A stretch of DNA of 64,000 nt from Clostridia bacterium. Its GTDB lineage: Bacteria; Bacillota; Clostridia; Christensenellales; Borkfalkiaceae. Shown piece after piece: positions 8,591 through 18,162 of this stretch (its first letter is position 1; each line of letters opens with the position of its first letter). Made by a program: the position numbers and the translations under genes. Under the pieces are notes generated by a model. The model saw only the letters and a list, made by a program, of their open reading frames with translations. It searched no databases and was not told the DNA's origin. The stretch covers positions 62,001-126,000 of the forward strand of contig JAGAKN010000014.1 of the NCBI GenBank assembly GCA_017625565.1, written 5' to 3'.

Positions 8591-9985
8591 TTGAAAGCGG
8601 ACGTTGTGATCGTGGGGGCAGGCCCTGCCGGGATTTTTACGGCGATTGAAATGCTGAAAAAAGGAAGCAAGAAAAAAATTGTAATCGTTGAAAAAGGGAA
8701 ATCGGTGGAAAACCGTCGGTGTCCGAAAGAGAAAACCCAGAAATGCGTGAACTGCAAACCGTATTGCCATATTACGACGGGCTTTTCGGGGGCAGGCGCT
8801 TTCTCGGACGGCAAACTCTCGTTAAGCTACGAAGTCGGTGGGGATTTGCCGGAACTAATCGGCGCGGAAAAGGCGCAAGAAACCATCGATTATACGGATA
8901 AGATTTATTTGGAATTCGGCGCGGACGGCAAGGTGGAAGGTTTGGAGAAAACCGACGACGTGAAAGAAATTCGTAAACGCGCTATTCGCGCGGGGTTAAA
9001 GCTCGTCGATTGTCCGATACGACATATCGGTACGGAAAAGGCGCAAGCGCTGTATTTCGCCATCGAAAAATACTTGCAAGACAACGGCGTGGAGATTTTA
9101 TTTGAATACGAATGCGAAGCTCCCCTTATCAAAGACGGCGTATGCAAAGGCGTTCGCGTTGCCAAAGCGAACGGGAACGGTGCATTGGAGATTTTCGCTG
9201 AACATACCGTGATTGCGACGGGAAGACGTGGCGCAGGGTGGTTGGAAAGCGTTTGTGAAAAATACGGCGTAGAACACGTAGCCGGCGTTGTGGATATCGG
9301 CGTACGGGTGGAAGTGCGCAACGAAATTATGGAAACGGTGAATAAAACGTTGTACGAGTCGAAATTGATCGGTTATCCGTTGCCATTTAAAAACAAGGTG
9401 CGTACCTTTTGTCAAAACCCTGGTGGGTTCGTTTCACAGGAGAATTACGACGATCGGCTTGCCGTTGTCAACGGGCACAGCTATAAGGACTTGAAAACGG
9501 AAAATACCAACGTATCCATACTATGTTCGCATCATTTTTCCTATCCATTCAATCAACCGATTGCCTATGCGAAGAAGATCGGAGAACTTGCGAATATGCT
9601 CGGCGCGGGGCAAATACTCGTACAACGGTACGGGGACATACTCGGCGGAAAGCGGACTTGGCAGGAAGAGTTGTCCCGTTCGAACGTGCGCCCGACGTTG
9701 AAGGATGCGGTAGCAGGAGATATCACGTCGGCGTTGCCCTATCGGACGATGGTGAACATTATCAACTTTATGCAAGCGGTCGATTGCGTAGTACCGGGGT
9801 TTGCGTCTACGGAAACGTTGCTCTACGCGCCCGAATTGAAATTCTACAGCAATCGGATTAAAATGGATGAAAATTTTTGCACCAACGTCAAAGGGTTGTA
9901 TTGTTTGGGGGATTCTTCTGGCTGGACGCGCGGATTGATGATGGCGTCCGTGATGGGCGTTTTGATGGGCAGACAACTCGTTTAA
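8591..9985 (+). CDS. Uncharacterised FAD-dependent dehydrogenase (COG2509 type)
   Basis: A 464-residue flavoprotein of unknown substrate. The N-terminus has the dinucleotide-binding motif VIVGAGPAGIFTA, with an acidic residue (VEKG) closing the Rossmann unit. A cysteine-rich stretch (RRCP, KCVNCKPYCH, residues about 43-60) precedes GFSGAGAFSDGKLSL, a block typical of this family. VIATGRRGAGW marks the second FAD segment, and GLYCLGDSSGWTRGL near the C-terminus is the usual FAD-contact site. The start is TTG at 8591, six bases after the very strong AAGGAGGG; the in-frame ATG at 8555 lies upstream of that site. A possible weak promoter is TGTTTG at 8489-8494 with TATAAA at 8512-8517. It appears monocistronic, ending in a strong terminator. 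Confidence 0.85.
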   Translation: MKADVVIVGAGPAGIFTAIEMLKKGSKKKIVIVEKGKSVENRRCPKEKTQKCVNCKPYCHITTGFSGAGAFSDGKLSLSYEVGGDLPELIGAEKAQETIDYTDKIYLEFGADGKVEGLEKTDDVKEIRKRAIRAGLKLVDCPIRHIGTEKAQALYFAIEKYLQDNGVEILFEYECEAPLIKDGVCKGVRVAKANGNGALEIFAEHTVIATGRRGAGWLESVCEKYGVEHVAGVVDIGVRVEVRNEIMETVNKTLYESKLIGYPLPFKNKVRTFCQNPGGFVSQENYDDRLAVVNGHSYKDLKTENTNVSILCSHHFSYPFNQPIAYAKKIGELANMLGAGQILVQRYGDILGGKRTWQEELSRSNVRPTLKDAVAGDITSALPYRTMVNIINFMQAVDCVVPGFASTETLLYAPELKFYSNRIKMDENFCTNVKGLYCLGDSSGWTRGLMMASVMGVLMGRQLV

Positions 9986-9989
9986 AGCA

Positions 9990-10020
9990 AAATCCTTGTC
10001 GAAACGGCAAGGATTTTTTA
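9990..10020 (+). terminator. Intrinsic terminator after the flavoprotein gene
   Basis: An 11-bp stem (9990-10000 with 10006-10016, one T-G wobble) around loop GAAAC, ending in a run of six Ts. It starts five bases after the stop codon. Confidence 0.87.
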
Positions 10021-10063
10021 TAAAATAAAAAAAATTAAAAAAAATTCCATAAAAAAAAGGAAT

Positions 10064-10091
10064 TTTACAAGTTTTGTCGAATATATATAGT
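10064..10091 (+). promoter_or_regulatory. Candidate promoter before dgt-dnaG-rpoD
   Basis: TTTACA at 10064-10069 and TATAGT at 10086-10091 with a 16-base spacer, in a very A/T-rich gap. The region allows several alternative hexamers, so the exact position is uncertain. Confidence 0.4.
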
Positions 10092-10119
10092 AAGTTCATT
10101 AAAAAAAGGGGTATATATA

Positions 10120-11154
10120 GTGAAAGAGCAAAAGACGTTCGGTTGCGTTCGGGAATGCGTATGCGCAAGGGAAGAAGAGTATCTTTCGCCTTATGCGATG
10201 AAGTCCGCGGATACGCAAGGCAGGCTTCGGGAAGAGGCGCGTTGTCAATTCCGTACCGACTTTCAACGGGATCGTGACAGAATTATTTACAGCAATTCGT
10301 TCAAACGCTTAAAGAATAAAACGCAAGTGTTTTTCGCGCCCGAAGGGGATCACTATATCACGCGGTTGACGCATACCCTGGACGTTTCGCAAATTGCGCG
10401 CTCTATCGCGCGGTCGTTGGCGCTCAACGAAGATTTGGCGGAGGCGATTGCTTTGGGACACGATTTGGGACATACGCCGTTTGGGCACGTGGGCGAACGC
10501 GTGCTTGCAAAAGTTGCCGAATGTGGATTTAAACATAACGAACAATCCTTGCGCGTCGTGGACGTTATCGAAAAGGGCGGACGGGGTTTGAATTTGACCA
10601 AAGAAGTACGGGACGGGATACTCAATCATAAGAGTACGGGTAAACCGATGACGCTCGAAGGGGAAGCCGTATCGATTGCCGACCGTATTGCGTACATCAA
10701 CCACGATATTGAAGACGCCATTCGCGCCGGGGTTTTGAAAGCGGACGAGCTCCCGAAAGACTTGGTGGAGATACTCGGCAAGGAAACCAAGGAACGTATC
10801 AACACGGCGATCACGGACATTTACCAAAATTCCTACGGACAAGCGTACGTGCGCATGTCGGACGAAGTGATGCGGGCTACGAACGAGTTGCGTCGGTTTA
10901 TGTTCGAACGGGTGTATGAAGTTGCGAACAAATCCATTCAGGAACGTTCGGAACGGATGTTGACGCAAATGTTTGCATATTTTACGGGCAACGTGGAAAA
11001 ATTGCCTAAGCCCTATTACGCATTATTAGAAAATTACGAAAAAGAACGGGTGGTTTGTGACTATCTTTCCGGCATGACTGATCGTTATGCGATCAGCGTG
11101 TTTGAAAATCTGTTTATTCCGTCTACGTTTTCGATAGGAGGTGTGATTTCGTGA
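10120..11154 (+). CDS. dgt: Deoxyguanosinetriphosphate triphosphohydrolase-like HD protein
   Basis: HD-domain dNTPase that releases tripolyphosphate from dGTP or other dNTPs. The 344-residue sequence has the family's SNSFKRLKNKTQVF block, the first His in TRLTHTLDVSQIAR, the metal-binding HD in ALGHDLGHTPFGH, and the closing Asp in SIADRIAYINHDIEDA. The first about 30 residues, with four cysteines, look like a clade-specific extension. The start is GTG at 10120 behind AAAGGGG. The gene overlaps dnaG by four bases (GTGA). In Firmicutes this dGTPase commonly precedes dnaG-rpoD, linking dNTP pools with primer synthesis, so the assignment is supported by both sequence and context. Confidence 0.93.
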   Translation: MKEQKTFGCVRECVCAREEEYLSPYAMKSADTQGRLREEARCQFRTDFQRDRDRIIYSNSFKRLKNKTQVFFAPEGDHYITRLTHTLDVSQIARSIARSLALNEDLAEAIALGHDLGHTPFGHVGERVLAKVAECGFKHNEQSLRVVDVIEKGGRGLNLTKEVRDGILNHKSTGKPMTLEGEAVSIADRIAYINHDIEDAIRAGVLKADELPKDLVEILGKETKERINTAITDIYQNSYGQAYVRMSDEVMRATNELRRFMFERVYEVANKSIQERSERMLTQMFAYFTGNVEKLPKPYYALLENYEKERVVCDYLSGMTDRYAISVFENLFIPSTFSIGGVIS

Positions 11155-12950
11155 GAGGGAAGGGTTTTGATCCCGAATTCATGAGCGCGTTAAAACAGAA
11201 AAACGACATTATCGAAGTCATTAGCGGTTATGTATCTCTCGATCGGAAGGGGAATACGCATTGGGCGTGTTGCCCGTTTCACCATGAAAAGACCCCGTCG
11301 TTCGCGGTCAACGAAGCCGAACAGTTTTACCATTGTTTCGGTTGCGGAGTATCGGGGGACGTCGTTCGGTTCGTGCAGGAAATCGAATCCACCGATTTTA
11401 TGGGCGCGGTACGTATTTTGGCGGCAAGGGCGAAGATGCCTGTGCCCGAAAGCAATTTTGACACCGAACAAGCGGTGCTCTTAAAAAAGAAACGGGATAC
11501 GCTTGCGTCGATTCTATTGGATTCGGCGAGATTTTATCTCTCGAATTTATACGGTGGGGAGAAACAAGCCGAACCGCATTTGCAGTACATTGCAAACCGA
11601 AAAATGTCGCCGACGACGGTGAAAAAATTCGGGCTCGGCGCGTCGTTGGATTTCTTTTCTTTGCCGGAGTATTTGCAAGACAAAGGCTATCAACGTCAAG
11701 ATTTGTTGGATAGCGGAGTGGTCACCGAAAGCAAGAATGGTAAACTCGTAGACGGGCAAGCAGGTAGGTTGATTTTTCCAATTATCAACGCATTTGACGA
11801 AGTCGTGGCGTTCGGGGGCAGGTTGTTGGAAAAATCCGACTTCGCCAAGTATAAGAATACGAAAGAAACCATGCTCTTTAACAAGAGTAAAACGTTATAC
11901 AATATCAACTTATTGAAGAAACTCAAACGCGAGCAACCGATCAAAGAAGTGATCATCGTTGAAGGGTATATGGACACGATTTCCTTATACCAAGCAGGCT
12001 TTAAGAACGTCGTTGCGTCGATGGGTACTTCGTTGACGAAAGAGCAAGCTAGGCTCGTCAAGCGATATTCTGAGAACGTGCTGATAAGCTACGACGGGGA
12101 TTTTGCGGGACAAAAAGCGGACTTGCGTGGTTTGGAAATTTTAAACGACGAACACTTGAACGTCCGCGTCGTGCCGATGCCCGAGGGGTTAGATCCCGAC
12201 GACGTAGTAAAACAGGGCGCGGACGCTTACCAAAAATGTTTGGATAACGCAATGCCACTCGTCGATTATAAAATCCACGCGTTGGAGAGAAAGTACGATC
12301 TTTCGAAAACGGAAGAAAAGCGTCGGTTCGTAGCGGAAGCGGTCAAGGTCGTTTCCAGCGAAGAAAGCGAAGCGGTCAAAGAAGAGTTGACGCGGAAACT
12401 TTCCAAGAAAACGGGGATTACTTTCCAAGCATTAGAAAGGGATATGCGCAACGCGTTGAAAGATAAGCCGATAGAGATGGCTTTGCCTAAAGAAAAACTC
12501 GCGGAAACGGCGTCGGGCGCAGATCAAAAACAAAAGGCGGTACGGTTTATTTTGGCGGCAAAGTTGTTCTCGGCACACTACGCAAAAACGTACGCGTTGG
12601 ACGGGTTGTCCCTTTCAAACGAAACGCATATTGTCATTCGGGAGTATATACTTGAACGGGAACGCAACGGCGAGAGAATTCGCCCGAGCGAGCTGTTTGA
12701 AATCTTGCCCGAAAACGACGTAGAACTCAATGAAATTCTCGATTTGAATTACGGAGAAAAATTGACGGACGAGAAAGCGGAACGGTTTTTCAAAGATAGC
12801 GTACGGACGTTAGAAAGGGAAGCATTGAACGTGAAAATGACGGATTTGCACACGCAGTTCAACCATAGTCAGGATGAAACCGAGCGCAAGGCAATTACCA
12901 AACAAATTAGCGAAATCGTCAAAAAGTTAAACGCGTTAAAACGCAAATAA
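11151..12950 (+). CDS. dnaG: DNA primase
   Basis: DnaG synthesises the RNA primers for lagging-strand replication. The 599-residue protein has the N-terminal CHC2 zinc finger ([11 protein letters not shown] then FYHCFGCG, residues about 40-65), a catalytic core with [17 protein letters not shown], and a TOPRIM domain with acidic motifs in [16 protein letters not shown] and [13 protein letters not shown]. The C-terminal region (about 430-599) should be the helicase-interacting domain. The GTG start overlaps the dgt stop. The gene lies 49 bases before rpoD, the classical macromolecular-synthesis operon order; a weak A/T hairpin (12959-12976) lies between them. Length is normal. Confidence 0.97.
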   Translation: MRGKGFDPEFMSALKQKNDIIEVISGYVSLDRKGNTHWACCPFHHEKTPSFAVNEAEQFYHCFGCGVSGDVVRFVQEIESTDFMGAVRILAARAKMPVPESNFDTEQAVLLKKKRDTLASILLDSARFYLSNLYGGEKQAEPHLQYIANRKMSPTTVKKFGLGASLDFFSLPEYLQDKGYQRQDLLDSGVVTESKNGKLVDGQAGRLIFPIINAFDEVVAFGGRLLEKSDFAKYKNTKETMLFNKSKTLYNINLLKKLKREQPIKEVIIVEGYMDTISLYQAGFKNVVASMGTSLTKEQARLVKRYSENVLISYDGDFAGQKADLRGLEILNDEHLNVRVVPMPEGLDPDDVVKQGADAYQKCLDNAMPLVDYKIHALERKYDLSKTEEKRRFVAEAVKVVSSEESEAVKEELTRKLSKKTGITFQALERDMRNALKDKPIEMALPKEKLAETASGADQKQKAVRFILAAKLFSAHYAKTYALDGLSLSNETHIVIREYILERERNGERIRPSELFEILPENDVELNEILDLNYGEKLTDEKAERFFKDSVRTLEREALNVKMTDLHTQFNHSQDETERKAITKQISEIVKKLNALKRK

Positions 12951-12999
12951 ACGAAGGAAAACAGAAAACTGTTTTGGATATAAACGGAGGATAAAAAAG

Positions 13000-14055
13000 A
13001 TGAACGTATCCGAGCAAAAACTCAATGAAATTTTGACAGGGATCATCAACAATTACGGCAAGAAAGGGAGTATTTCCACCAACGCGCTCTGCGACATTAT
13101 GGAGAAATACGACACGAACGCAAACCAAATCGATTACGTGTACAAATCGCTTGGGGAAGCGGGGATTCAAATCGTCGACGAAGATCAACGGGATAAGGAG
13201 CTGTTTGAACAAGCGCTCGCGGATATCGGGTTAGACGATCCCGTCAAAATGTATTTAAAGGACATTGGTAGGGTGCCTTTGCTTTCGGCTGAAGAAGAAG
13301 TCGATCTTGCAAGACGTATGCAAGAAGACGACGAATCCGCAAAGAAACGTTTGTCGGAAGCAAATTTGCGTTTGGTCGTTTCGATTGCAAAACGCTACGT
13401 TGGACGGGGGATGCTCTTTCTCGATTTGATCCAAGAAGGGAATATGGGCTTGATGAAAGCGGTAGAAAAATTCGACTATCAAAAAGGGTTCAAGTTCTCT
13501 ACGTACGCGACGTGGTGGATTCGGCAATCGATTACCCGTGCTATCGCGGATCAAGCGCGTACCATTCGTATCCCTGTGCATATGGTAGAAACGATTAACA
13601 AGCTCACGCGGGTACAACGGGTGTTGTTGCAGGAACTCGGTCGCGAACCGACGCCTGCGGAGATTGCGGAAAAAATGGGCGTGACGGAAGAACGCGTACG
13701 TGAAATTCAAAAGATCGCGCAAGATCCCGTATCTTTAGAAACGCCGATCGGCGAAGAAGAAGACAGTCATTTGGGGGATTTCATTGAAGACGAAAAGACG
13801 ACGACGCCCCCCGACGCAGTCGCGTTTACAATGTTAAAAGAACAACTTCTCGGCGTACTCGATACCTTGACGCCCCGTGAAGAAAAGGTATTGCGCTTGC
13901 GCTACGGAATCGACGACGGAAAACCCCGTACGCTCGAAGAAGTCGGTAGAGAGTTTAACGTGACGAGAGAACGTATCCGCCAAATCGAAGCGAAAGCGCT
14001 TCGGAAACTCCGTCACCCGTCGCGCAGTAAGAAATTGAAAGACTTTTTAGACTAA
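13000..14055 (+). CDS. rpoD: Primary RNA polymerase sigma factor (SigA/RpoD)
   Basis: The housekeeping sigma factor that directs RNA polymerase to the TTGACA/TATAAT promoters seen throughout this window. A short region-1.1-like N-terminus (1-75) precedes [17 protein letters not shown] (region 1.2), [19 protein letters not shown] and [14 protein letters not shown] (regions 2.1-2.4), region 3, and the 4.2 helix-turn-helix ending in [18 protein letters not shown]. Length is 351 residues, slightly shorter than B. subtilis SigA. GGAGG lies before the ATG. The stop overlaps the trmK start as TAATG. All DNA-contacting segments look intact. Confidence 0.98.
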   Translation: MNVSEQKLNEILTGIINNYGKKGSISTNALCDIMEKYDTNANQIDYVYKSLGEAGIQIVDEDQRDKELFEQALADIGLDDPVKMYLKDIGRVPLLSAEEEVDLARRMQEDDESAKKRLSEANLRLVVSIAKRYVGRGMLFLDLIQEGNMGLMKAVEKFDYQKGFKFSTYATWWIRQSITRAIADQARTIRIPVHMVETINKLTRVQRVLLQELGREPTPAEIAEKMGVTEERVREIQKIAQDPVSLETPIGEEEDSHLGDFIEDEKTTTPPDAVAFTMLKEQLLGVLDTLTPREEKVLRLRYGIDDGKPRTLEEVGREFNVTRERIRQIEAKALRKLRHPSRSKKLKDFLD

Positions 14056-14738
14056 TGGGCTACGGAAAACGGATAGATACGCTTTGTTCGTTGCTCGTCA
14101 AAGCCCAATCGTTTGCGGACGTCGGTTGCGATCACGGATATTGTTCGGAGTATATGTTGAAAAACGGACTTTGCGACGAAGTCATTTTCTCGGACGTGAG
14201 CAAAGGGAGTTTGCAAAAAGCCCAAACGCTCTTGCAAGCGTACGTGAAAGACGGCAAGGCGACGGCGGTGCTTGGCGACGGGTTTTACGGCGTACCGAAG
14301 GATACCGAAGAAGTGTTAATCGCTGGTATGGGCGGTAGCGAAATCGTGTCCATTCTCTCGCATGAGAAATATGGGTTTATGCCGACGCGGTTCGTATTTC
14401 AACCGATGCACGACGCGGAAAAGCTCCGTCGGTACGTGTTGGAACACGGCGGGTATATCGAACGGGATTTTACCTTTCAGGACGGAAAATTTTACGACGT
14501 CGTTTGCGGTGGTAAAGCGGACGGAACGCATCAAACGTCTGCATATTCCGATGCGGAGTACGAATTCGGGCGAGAAAACTTACAACGAATGCCGAAGGCG
14601 TTTGTCGAGCGGACGAAAAAGCAATTGAAAAATGCGATCGGGTACTTGGCTTTCCCTGATTTACAGGACGAGAGTAGGGCAGAACTCGAAAAGCGGAAAA
14701 AGAAATTAGAAGGGGTGTTAAACGGTGCAATTACGTGA
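14055..14738 (+). CDS. trmK: tRNA adenine-22 N1-methyltransferase TrmK
   Basis: TrmK methylates N1 of adenine 22 in tRNAs using S-adenosylmethionine. The 227-residue protein has the SAM motif I SFADVGCDHGYCSEYM near residue 18, and the family-specific VLIAGMGGSEIV near residue 86 in place of an NPPY motif. FQPMHDAEKLRRYV follows, a typical COG2384 block. The ATG overlaps the rpoD stop by one base, and the end overlaps nif3 by 14 bases. The rpoD-trmK-nif3 order is widely conserved in Firmicutes and supports the call. Confidence 0.94.
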   Translation: MGYGKRIDTLCSLLVKAQSFADVGCDHGYCSEYMLKNGLCDEVIFSDVSKGSLQKAQTLLQAYVKDGKATAVLGDGFYGVPKDTEEVLIAGMGGSEIVSILSHEKYGFMPTRFVFQPMHDAEKLRRYVLEHGGYIERDFTFQDGKFYDVVCGGKADGTHQTSAYSDAEYEFGRENLQRMPKAFVERTKKQLKNAIGYLAFPDLQDESRAELEKRKKKLEGVLNGAIT

Positions 14739-15537
14739 AATTTACCAAATTGCAGACGAGATCGCGCCAAAGCGGTTAAGCGACGAAATTTGTCAAAATC
14801 CCGATTGGTACGACAACAGCGGAATTTTGCTGGATACGGGTGAAGAAATCAAAAGGGTACTCTTTTCGTTGGATTTGAGTGTGCTCGCCGTAGAAAAAGC
14901 ACTCCAAACGGGGGCGAATTTGATCATTACGCATCATCCTGCGATTTACGGGAAAATTTCGTCTGTGCGTTATGACGACGAGCAAATGCTCGGGGGAAAA
15001 CTCGTCAAATGCCTGCGGAACGGGATCTCGGTACTGTCGATGCATTTAAACCTGGATTTTGCCCCCGACGGCATAGACGAAAGCTTGATGCAAGGGATTT
15101 TGCTTTCTGCGGGTGCGCAGTCTACGGACGGCAAAGCGGAAATCCATTGCCCCGTGTTCGGCGGTGGGTACGGCAGAGTGTACGACGTACCGAAAATAAC
15201 GGTGCAAACACTTGCGGAAAACATGAAAAAGACGTTTTCGTCGGAACGTGTGGAGCGCTATCCAAACGGCGTTAAAAGTATATCCAAAGTCGCTAGTTTC
15301 TGCGGTAGCGGTGCAGACGAAAGCGCCGTACTGTTTGCAAAAGCACAAGGTGCGGACGCAATCGTTTCGTCTGATTTTAAACATCACGTATTAACGTTGG
15401 CGCGGGAATGTGGTTTGGCAGTGATTACGTTGACGCATTACGCGTCCGAACATTACGGATTTAAAAAATATTATGAAAAAATCCGTCGGCAGATAGAAAT
15501 TCCGTGCGAATATTACACGGACGAAGAACTGCTTTGA
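14725..15537 (+). CDS. Nif3-like dinuclear metal protein (DUF34)
   Basis: A member of the Nif3/YqfO family, toroidal hexameric proteins with a dinuclear metal site whose exact function is unsettled (sometimes annotated GTP cyclohydrolase 1 type 2). Metal-binding blocks are visible: ITHHPAIYGK near residue 72, SMHLNLDFAPDG near residue 107, and a late SDFKHH plus HYASEHYG. The 270-residue length is the compact form without the inserted CutA-like domain found in Bacillus. The start is GTG at 14725, overlapping trmK by 14 bases. The fixed trmK-nif3 pairing suggests a link to tRNA or cofactor metabolism, but nothing in the sequence settles it. Confidence 0.9.
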   Translation: MQLREIYQIADEIAPKRLSDEICQNPDWYDNSGILLDTGEEIKRVLFSLDLSVLAVEKALQTGANLIITHHPAIYGKISSVRYDDEQMLGGKLVKCLRNGISVLSMHLNLDFAPDGIDESLMQGILLSAGAQSTDGKAEIHCPVFGGGYGRVYDVPKITVQTLAENMKKTFSSERVERYPNGVKSISKVASFCGSGADESAVLFAKAQGADAIVSSDFKHHVLTLARECGLAVITLTHYASEHYGFKKYYEKIRRQIEIPCEYYTDEELL

Positions 15538-15553
15538 CGGTAAGGAGTATTAT

Positions 15554-16255
15554 ATGTCACAATTACAAGCTATTTTAAAGTATCAGGAAATCGACCAAAA
15601 ATTGTATAAGTTGGAACGGGAGCTTGCCGGCTCGGAAGAACGTAAAGAATACGTGAAATATAAAAAGTTCTTGGAAGGCGCGCCCGAAAAACTCGATTCT
15701 TTGGAGGTCAAGGCTACGGCGTTGAAGTCCGAAGCGGTGGATTTGACGAAAAAGTACTTGGAAACGGAAGAAAACTTAAAAGATTTCGACCATTTGGAAG
15801 AATTGATTACGGGTGGCGCGGACGTTGCGTTCTATCAAAAGAAAGCGCAAGCGATCGTCGATCAGTTGAAGAAAATCAAAGCAGATCTCAACGCGTTGAC
15901 GGAGAATATCAAAACGACGGACGCGGAGTATCAAAAACTCAAAAAACAAGTCATTTCCGCGCAAAAACAATACGCGGAAGTTTCCGAAAAATACAAGGCG
16001 TTAAAGTCGGCTAGCGACGCGGAACGCAAAGGGATTGAAACGGAATTGCAAACGCTTGCAAAGGACGTTCCCGCAGAGATGATGGAAGTATACCAAACCA
16101 AGCGCAAGGAACGGATTTTCCCCGTCGTGGTGGAATTGACTTCCAATCGTTGTCCGTATTGTAGTATCGAACCCCCGCTTGCCGCGCGTAGCAAGCTGAC
16201 GGGTGGCGGAACGATCGAATGCGACAACTGCCATCGATTGATATACAGCTTGTAA
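15554..16255 (+). CDS. Coiled-coil protein with C-terminal C4 zinc ribbon (COG1579)
   Basis: This 233-residue protein is mostly a long helical coiled coil (residues about 5-185, rich in K, E, A and L heptads). It ends in a zinc ribbon with two cysteine pairs, CPYC near residue 200 and CDNC near residue 225. That architecture matches the CT398/COG1579 family, found beside nif3 in many bacteria and proposed to bind nucleic acid or act as a chaperone-like adaptor; its function is not established. It follows nif3 by 16 bases with a TAAGGAG ribosome-binding site, completing the rpoD-trmK-nif3 unit. Confidence 0.88.
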   Translation: MSQLQAILKYQEIDQKLYKLERELAGSEERKEYVKYKKFLEGAPEKLDSLEVKATALKSEAVDLTKKYLETEENLKDFDHLEELITGGADVAFYQKKAQAIVDQLKKIKADLNALTENIKTTDAEYQKLKKQVISAQKQYAEVSEKYKALKSASDAERKGIETELQTLAKDVPAEMMEVYQTKRKERIFPVVVELTSNRCPYCSIEPPLAARSKLTGGGTIECDNCHRLIYSL

Positions 16256-16297
16256 AGAAAAAAGCACGTTTTTCGTGCCGATTGCATACAATAGAAC

Positions 16298-17365
16298 GTG
16301 CAAAAAGTGATCGCGAAGATTTATTTACATCATATACGGCAAAACGCCGAAAAGTTTCGGGCTTTGACGAATAAACGCCTGTATGCGGTGGTCAAAGCCA
16401 ACGCCTACGGGCACGGCGCGGAAGAAACTGTAAACGCTTTGGAAGGGGTGGTAGACGGCTTTGCCGTTGCGCTCGTGGAAGAAGCGCTTGCGATCCGCAC
16501 GGCGGCTTGTGGCAAGGAGATTTTGGTATTGACGCCACCGTGTCGGGAAGAAGAAACGCTCGCTTTGGCGGAAAATGGGTTTTCCGCTTGCGTGCCCGAT
16601 CTTTGGACGGCGAAATTGCTCGTCAGCGTTTGCGAAAAATATCATCTAACGGCGCACGCGCATTTAAAAGTCAATACGGGTATGAACCGTTATGGAATGG
16701 AACGCGCGGAGTTTCAAGAAACGTGTGCGTTTTTGTGCAGGAGCGCATACGTGCACGTCGTAGGGGTGTTTTCCCATCTCTACTGCACGGACGAGCATAA
16801 CGCCTATCTTCAAAGGGCGCGGTTTTTGGAAATGCAGGCGCTTGGAAAACGCTATTTCCCCGATGCGACGTTCCATTTGAGTGCGACGTTCGGCGCGCTA
16901 CTCGGCAAGGAGTTTTTATTCGACGGCGTACGGATCGGGATCGGATTATACGGTTATTTACCGGACGGGATTTCGGAAACGCTCCGTTTGCGTGGAGAAG
17001 GGTTAAAATTGCAAAAAGCGATGACCGTGTACGCGATGACGATGGAAAGCAAGCGTGTTTATTATGGGGGAGTGGGATATGGAAAACCCTGTTCCGAAAA
17101 AGAGTTCGCATCGTTAAATCCCGTATACGTCTGTCGTTATGGATATGCGGACGGTTTTTTACGAGCGAAAGAAAACGGCGTGGACGGTTGGGAAAATCAT
17201 GCGAACAATTTGTGTATGGACGCGTGTATACGGACGGGAAGGGCTGTTCGCGGTGAGAGTATTGCGATTATGACGGATGCGGAACGGACGGCGAAACAAA
17301 CGGGTACGATTGCGTACGAAGTGTTATGCTCGGCTACCCGTCGGGCGGAATTTATATACGAATAG
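16298..17365 (+). CDS. alr: Alanine racemase
   Basis: PLP enzyme that interconverts L- and D-alanine for peptidoglycan. The PLP lysine is Lys33 in YAVVKANAYGHG. The substrate-binding LKVNTGMNRYGM and GVFSHLYCTDE blocks are present, and the second catalytic base Tyr is in YGYADGFLRA. Length is 355 residues. The GTG start at 16298 has no ribosome-binding site; a TACAAT hexamer at 16287-16292 lies only five bases before it, which could mean leaderless transcription, although no good -35 is seen. A five-base-pair hairpin (GCACG/CGTGC, 16264-16278) lies just upstream. A start further downstream would remove the family's N-terminal strand, so 16298 is the best choice. Confidence 0.94.
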   Translation: MQKVIAKIYLHHIRQNAEKFRALTNKRLYAVVKANAYGHGAEETVNALEGVVDGFAVALVEEALAIRTAACGKEILVLTPPCREEETLALAENGFSACVPDLWTAKLLVSVCEKYHLTAHAHLKVNTGMNRYGMERAEFQETCAFLCRSAYVHVVGVFSHLYCTDEHNAYLQRARFLEMQALGKRYFPDATFHLSATFGALLGKEFLFDGVRIGIGLYGYLPDGISETLRLRGEGLKLQKAMTVYAMTMESKRVYYGGVGYGKPCSEKEFASLNPVYVCRYGYADGFLRAKENGVDGWENHANNLCMDACIRTGRAVRGESIAIMTDAERTAKQTGTIAYEVLCSATRRAEFIYE

Positions 17366-17412
17366 AACCAAACGCTTAGCCGTTTTGGAAAGATACTTAG
17401 GAGAAAGAAAAC

Positions 17413-18147
17413 ATGGGCAATGGAAAGAAAACAATGAGAAAAGCAGGTCGGTATACGTGGGAGATATTTAAGTCTGCCGTACCGTCCCTGATTATGTATT
17501 TTTGCGCAAGTATGATCTTGATGATGTTGACCTTGAAAGGCGAAACGGTCGAGTGGAATACCAAGAAACTGATGTGGTCGATCGTTTGTTGTGTGGTGGC
17601 GTTTTTCTATCACGCAATCGTGTCTTGGGGGTTTGGCGGAAGTCAATACGAAATGCTCGTTTCGGGGAATATCAAACGCTTGACGGCGGAAAAATACGGC
17701 GATGGTGGGTATAAGATTTCTTTCCACAAGGAAGCGAAAGAATACCGCGTATGGAAGGGCTTTGTGATCGGTGGTATTTGCGCGATTTTCCCCATCGTGT
17801 TTGGGATTATTTTCGGTTGCAATCAATCGGCAATCGGCGAAAAAATGGAAAGCGGTCCGTTGGCTATTATCGTAATGATTGCTTTTTTCCTTTCGGGTTG
17901 GTCGATTTTGCCCTTCTATTATATGAACGTGACGGGTACGTACGTCAGTTATTTCGTATCCTGCTTATTCGGTTTGTTCCCGATACTGGTTTCGGGTTTT
18001 TGTTATATCGGTGGCGCGTACGCGCGACGTGGGAAGCGCTTGAGAGAGCAAATGATTGCGGAACGCAACGCGCAAGCGGAAACGAACCGCGAACGGAAGA
18101 TCAATTATGGCGGATTGCCGGGCACGAAGCCCCGTAAACGCAAATAA
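17413..18147 (+). CDS. Hypothetical multi-pass membrane protein
   Basis: I do not recognise this 244-residue protein. It has about five hydrophobic segments (residues about 22-42, 53-75, 116-136, 151-172, 180-205). A hydrophilic loop of about 35 residues follows segment two. The very basic C-terminal tail (about 206-244, many Arg and Lys) probably faces the cytoplasm. No catalytic motif stands out. TAGGAG lies 11 bases before the ATG. It sits between alr and rsmD on the same strand, 47 bases from alr and 15 from rsmD, so it may be cotranscribed. Composition is like its neighbours and gives no sign of recent transfer. Confidence 0.8.
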   Translation: MGNGKKTMRKAGRYTWEIFKSAVPSLIMYFCASMILMMLTLKGETVEWNTKKLMWSIVCCVVAFFYHAIVSWGFGGSQYEMLVSGNIKRLTAEKYGDGGYKISFHKEAKEYRVWKGFVIGGICAIFPIVFGIIFGCNQSAIGEKMESGPLAIIVMIAFFLSGWSILPFYYMNVTGTYVSYFVSCLFGLFPILVSGFCYIGGAYARRGKRLREQMIAERNAQAETNRERKINYGGLPGTKPRKRK

Positions 18148-18162
18148 ACAAGGGGTGGCAAG

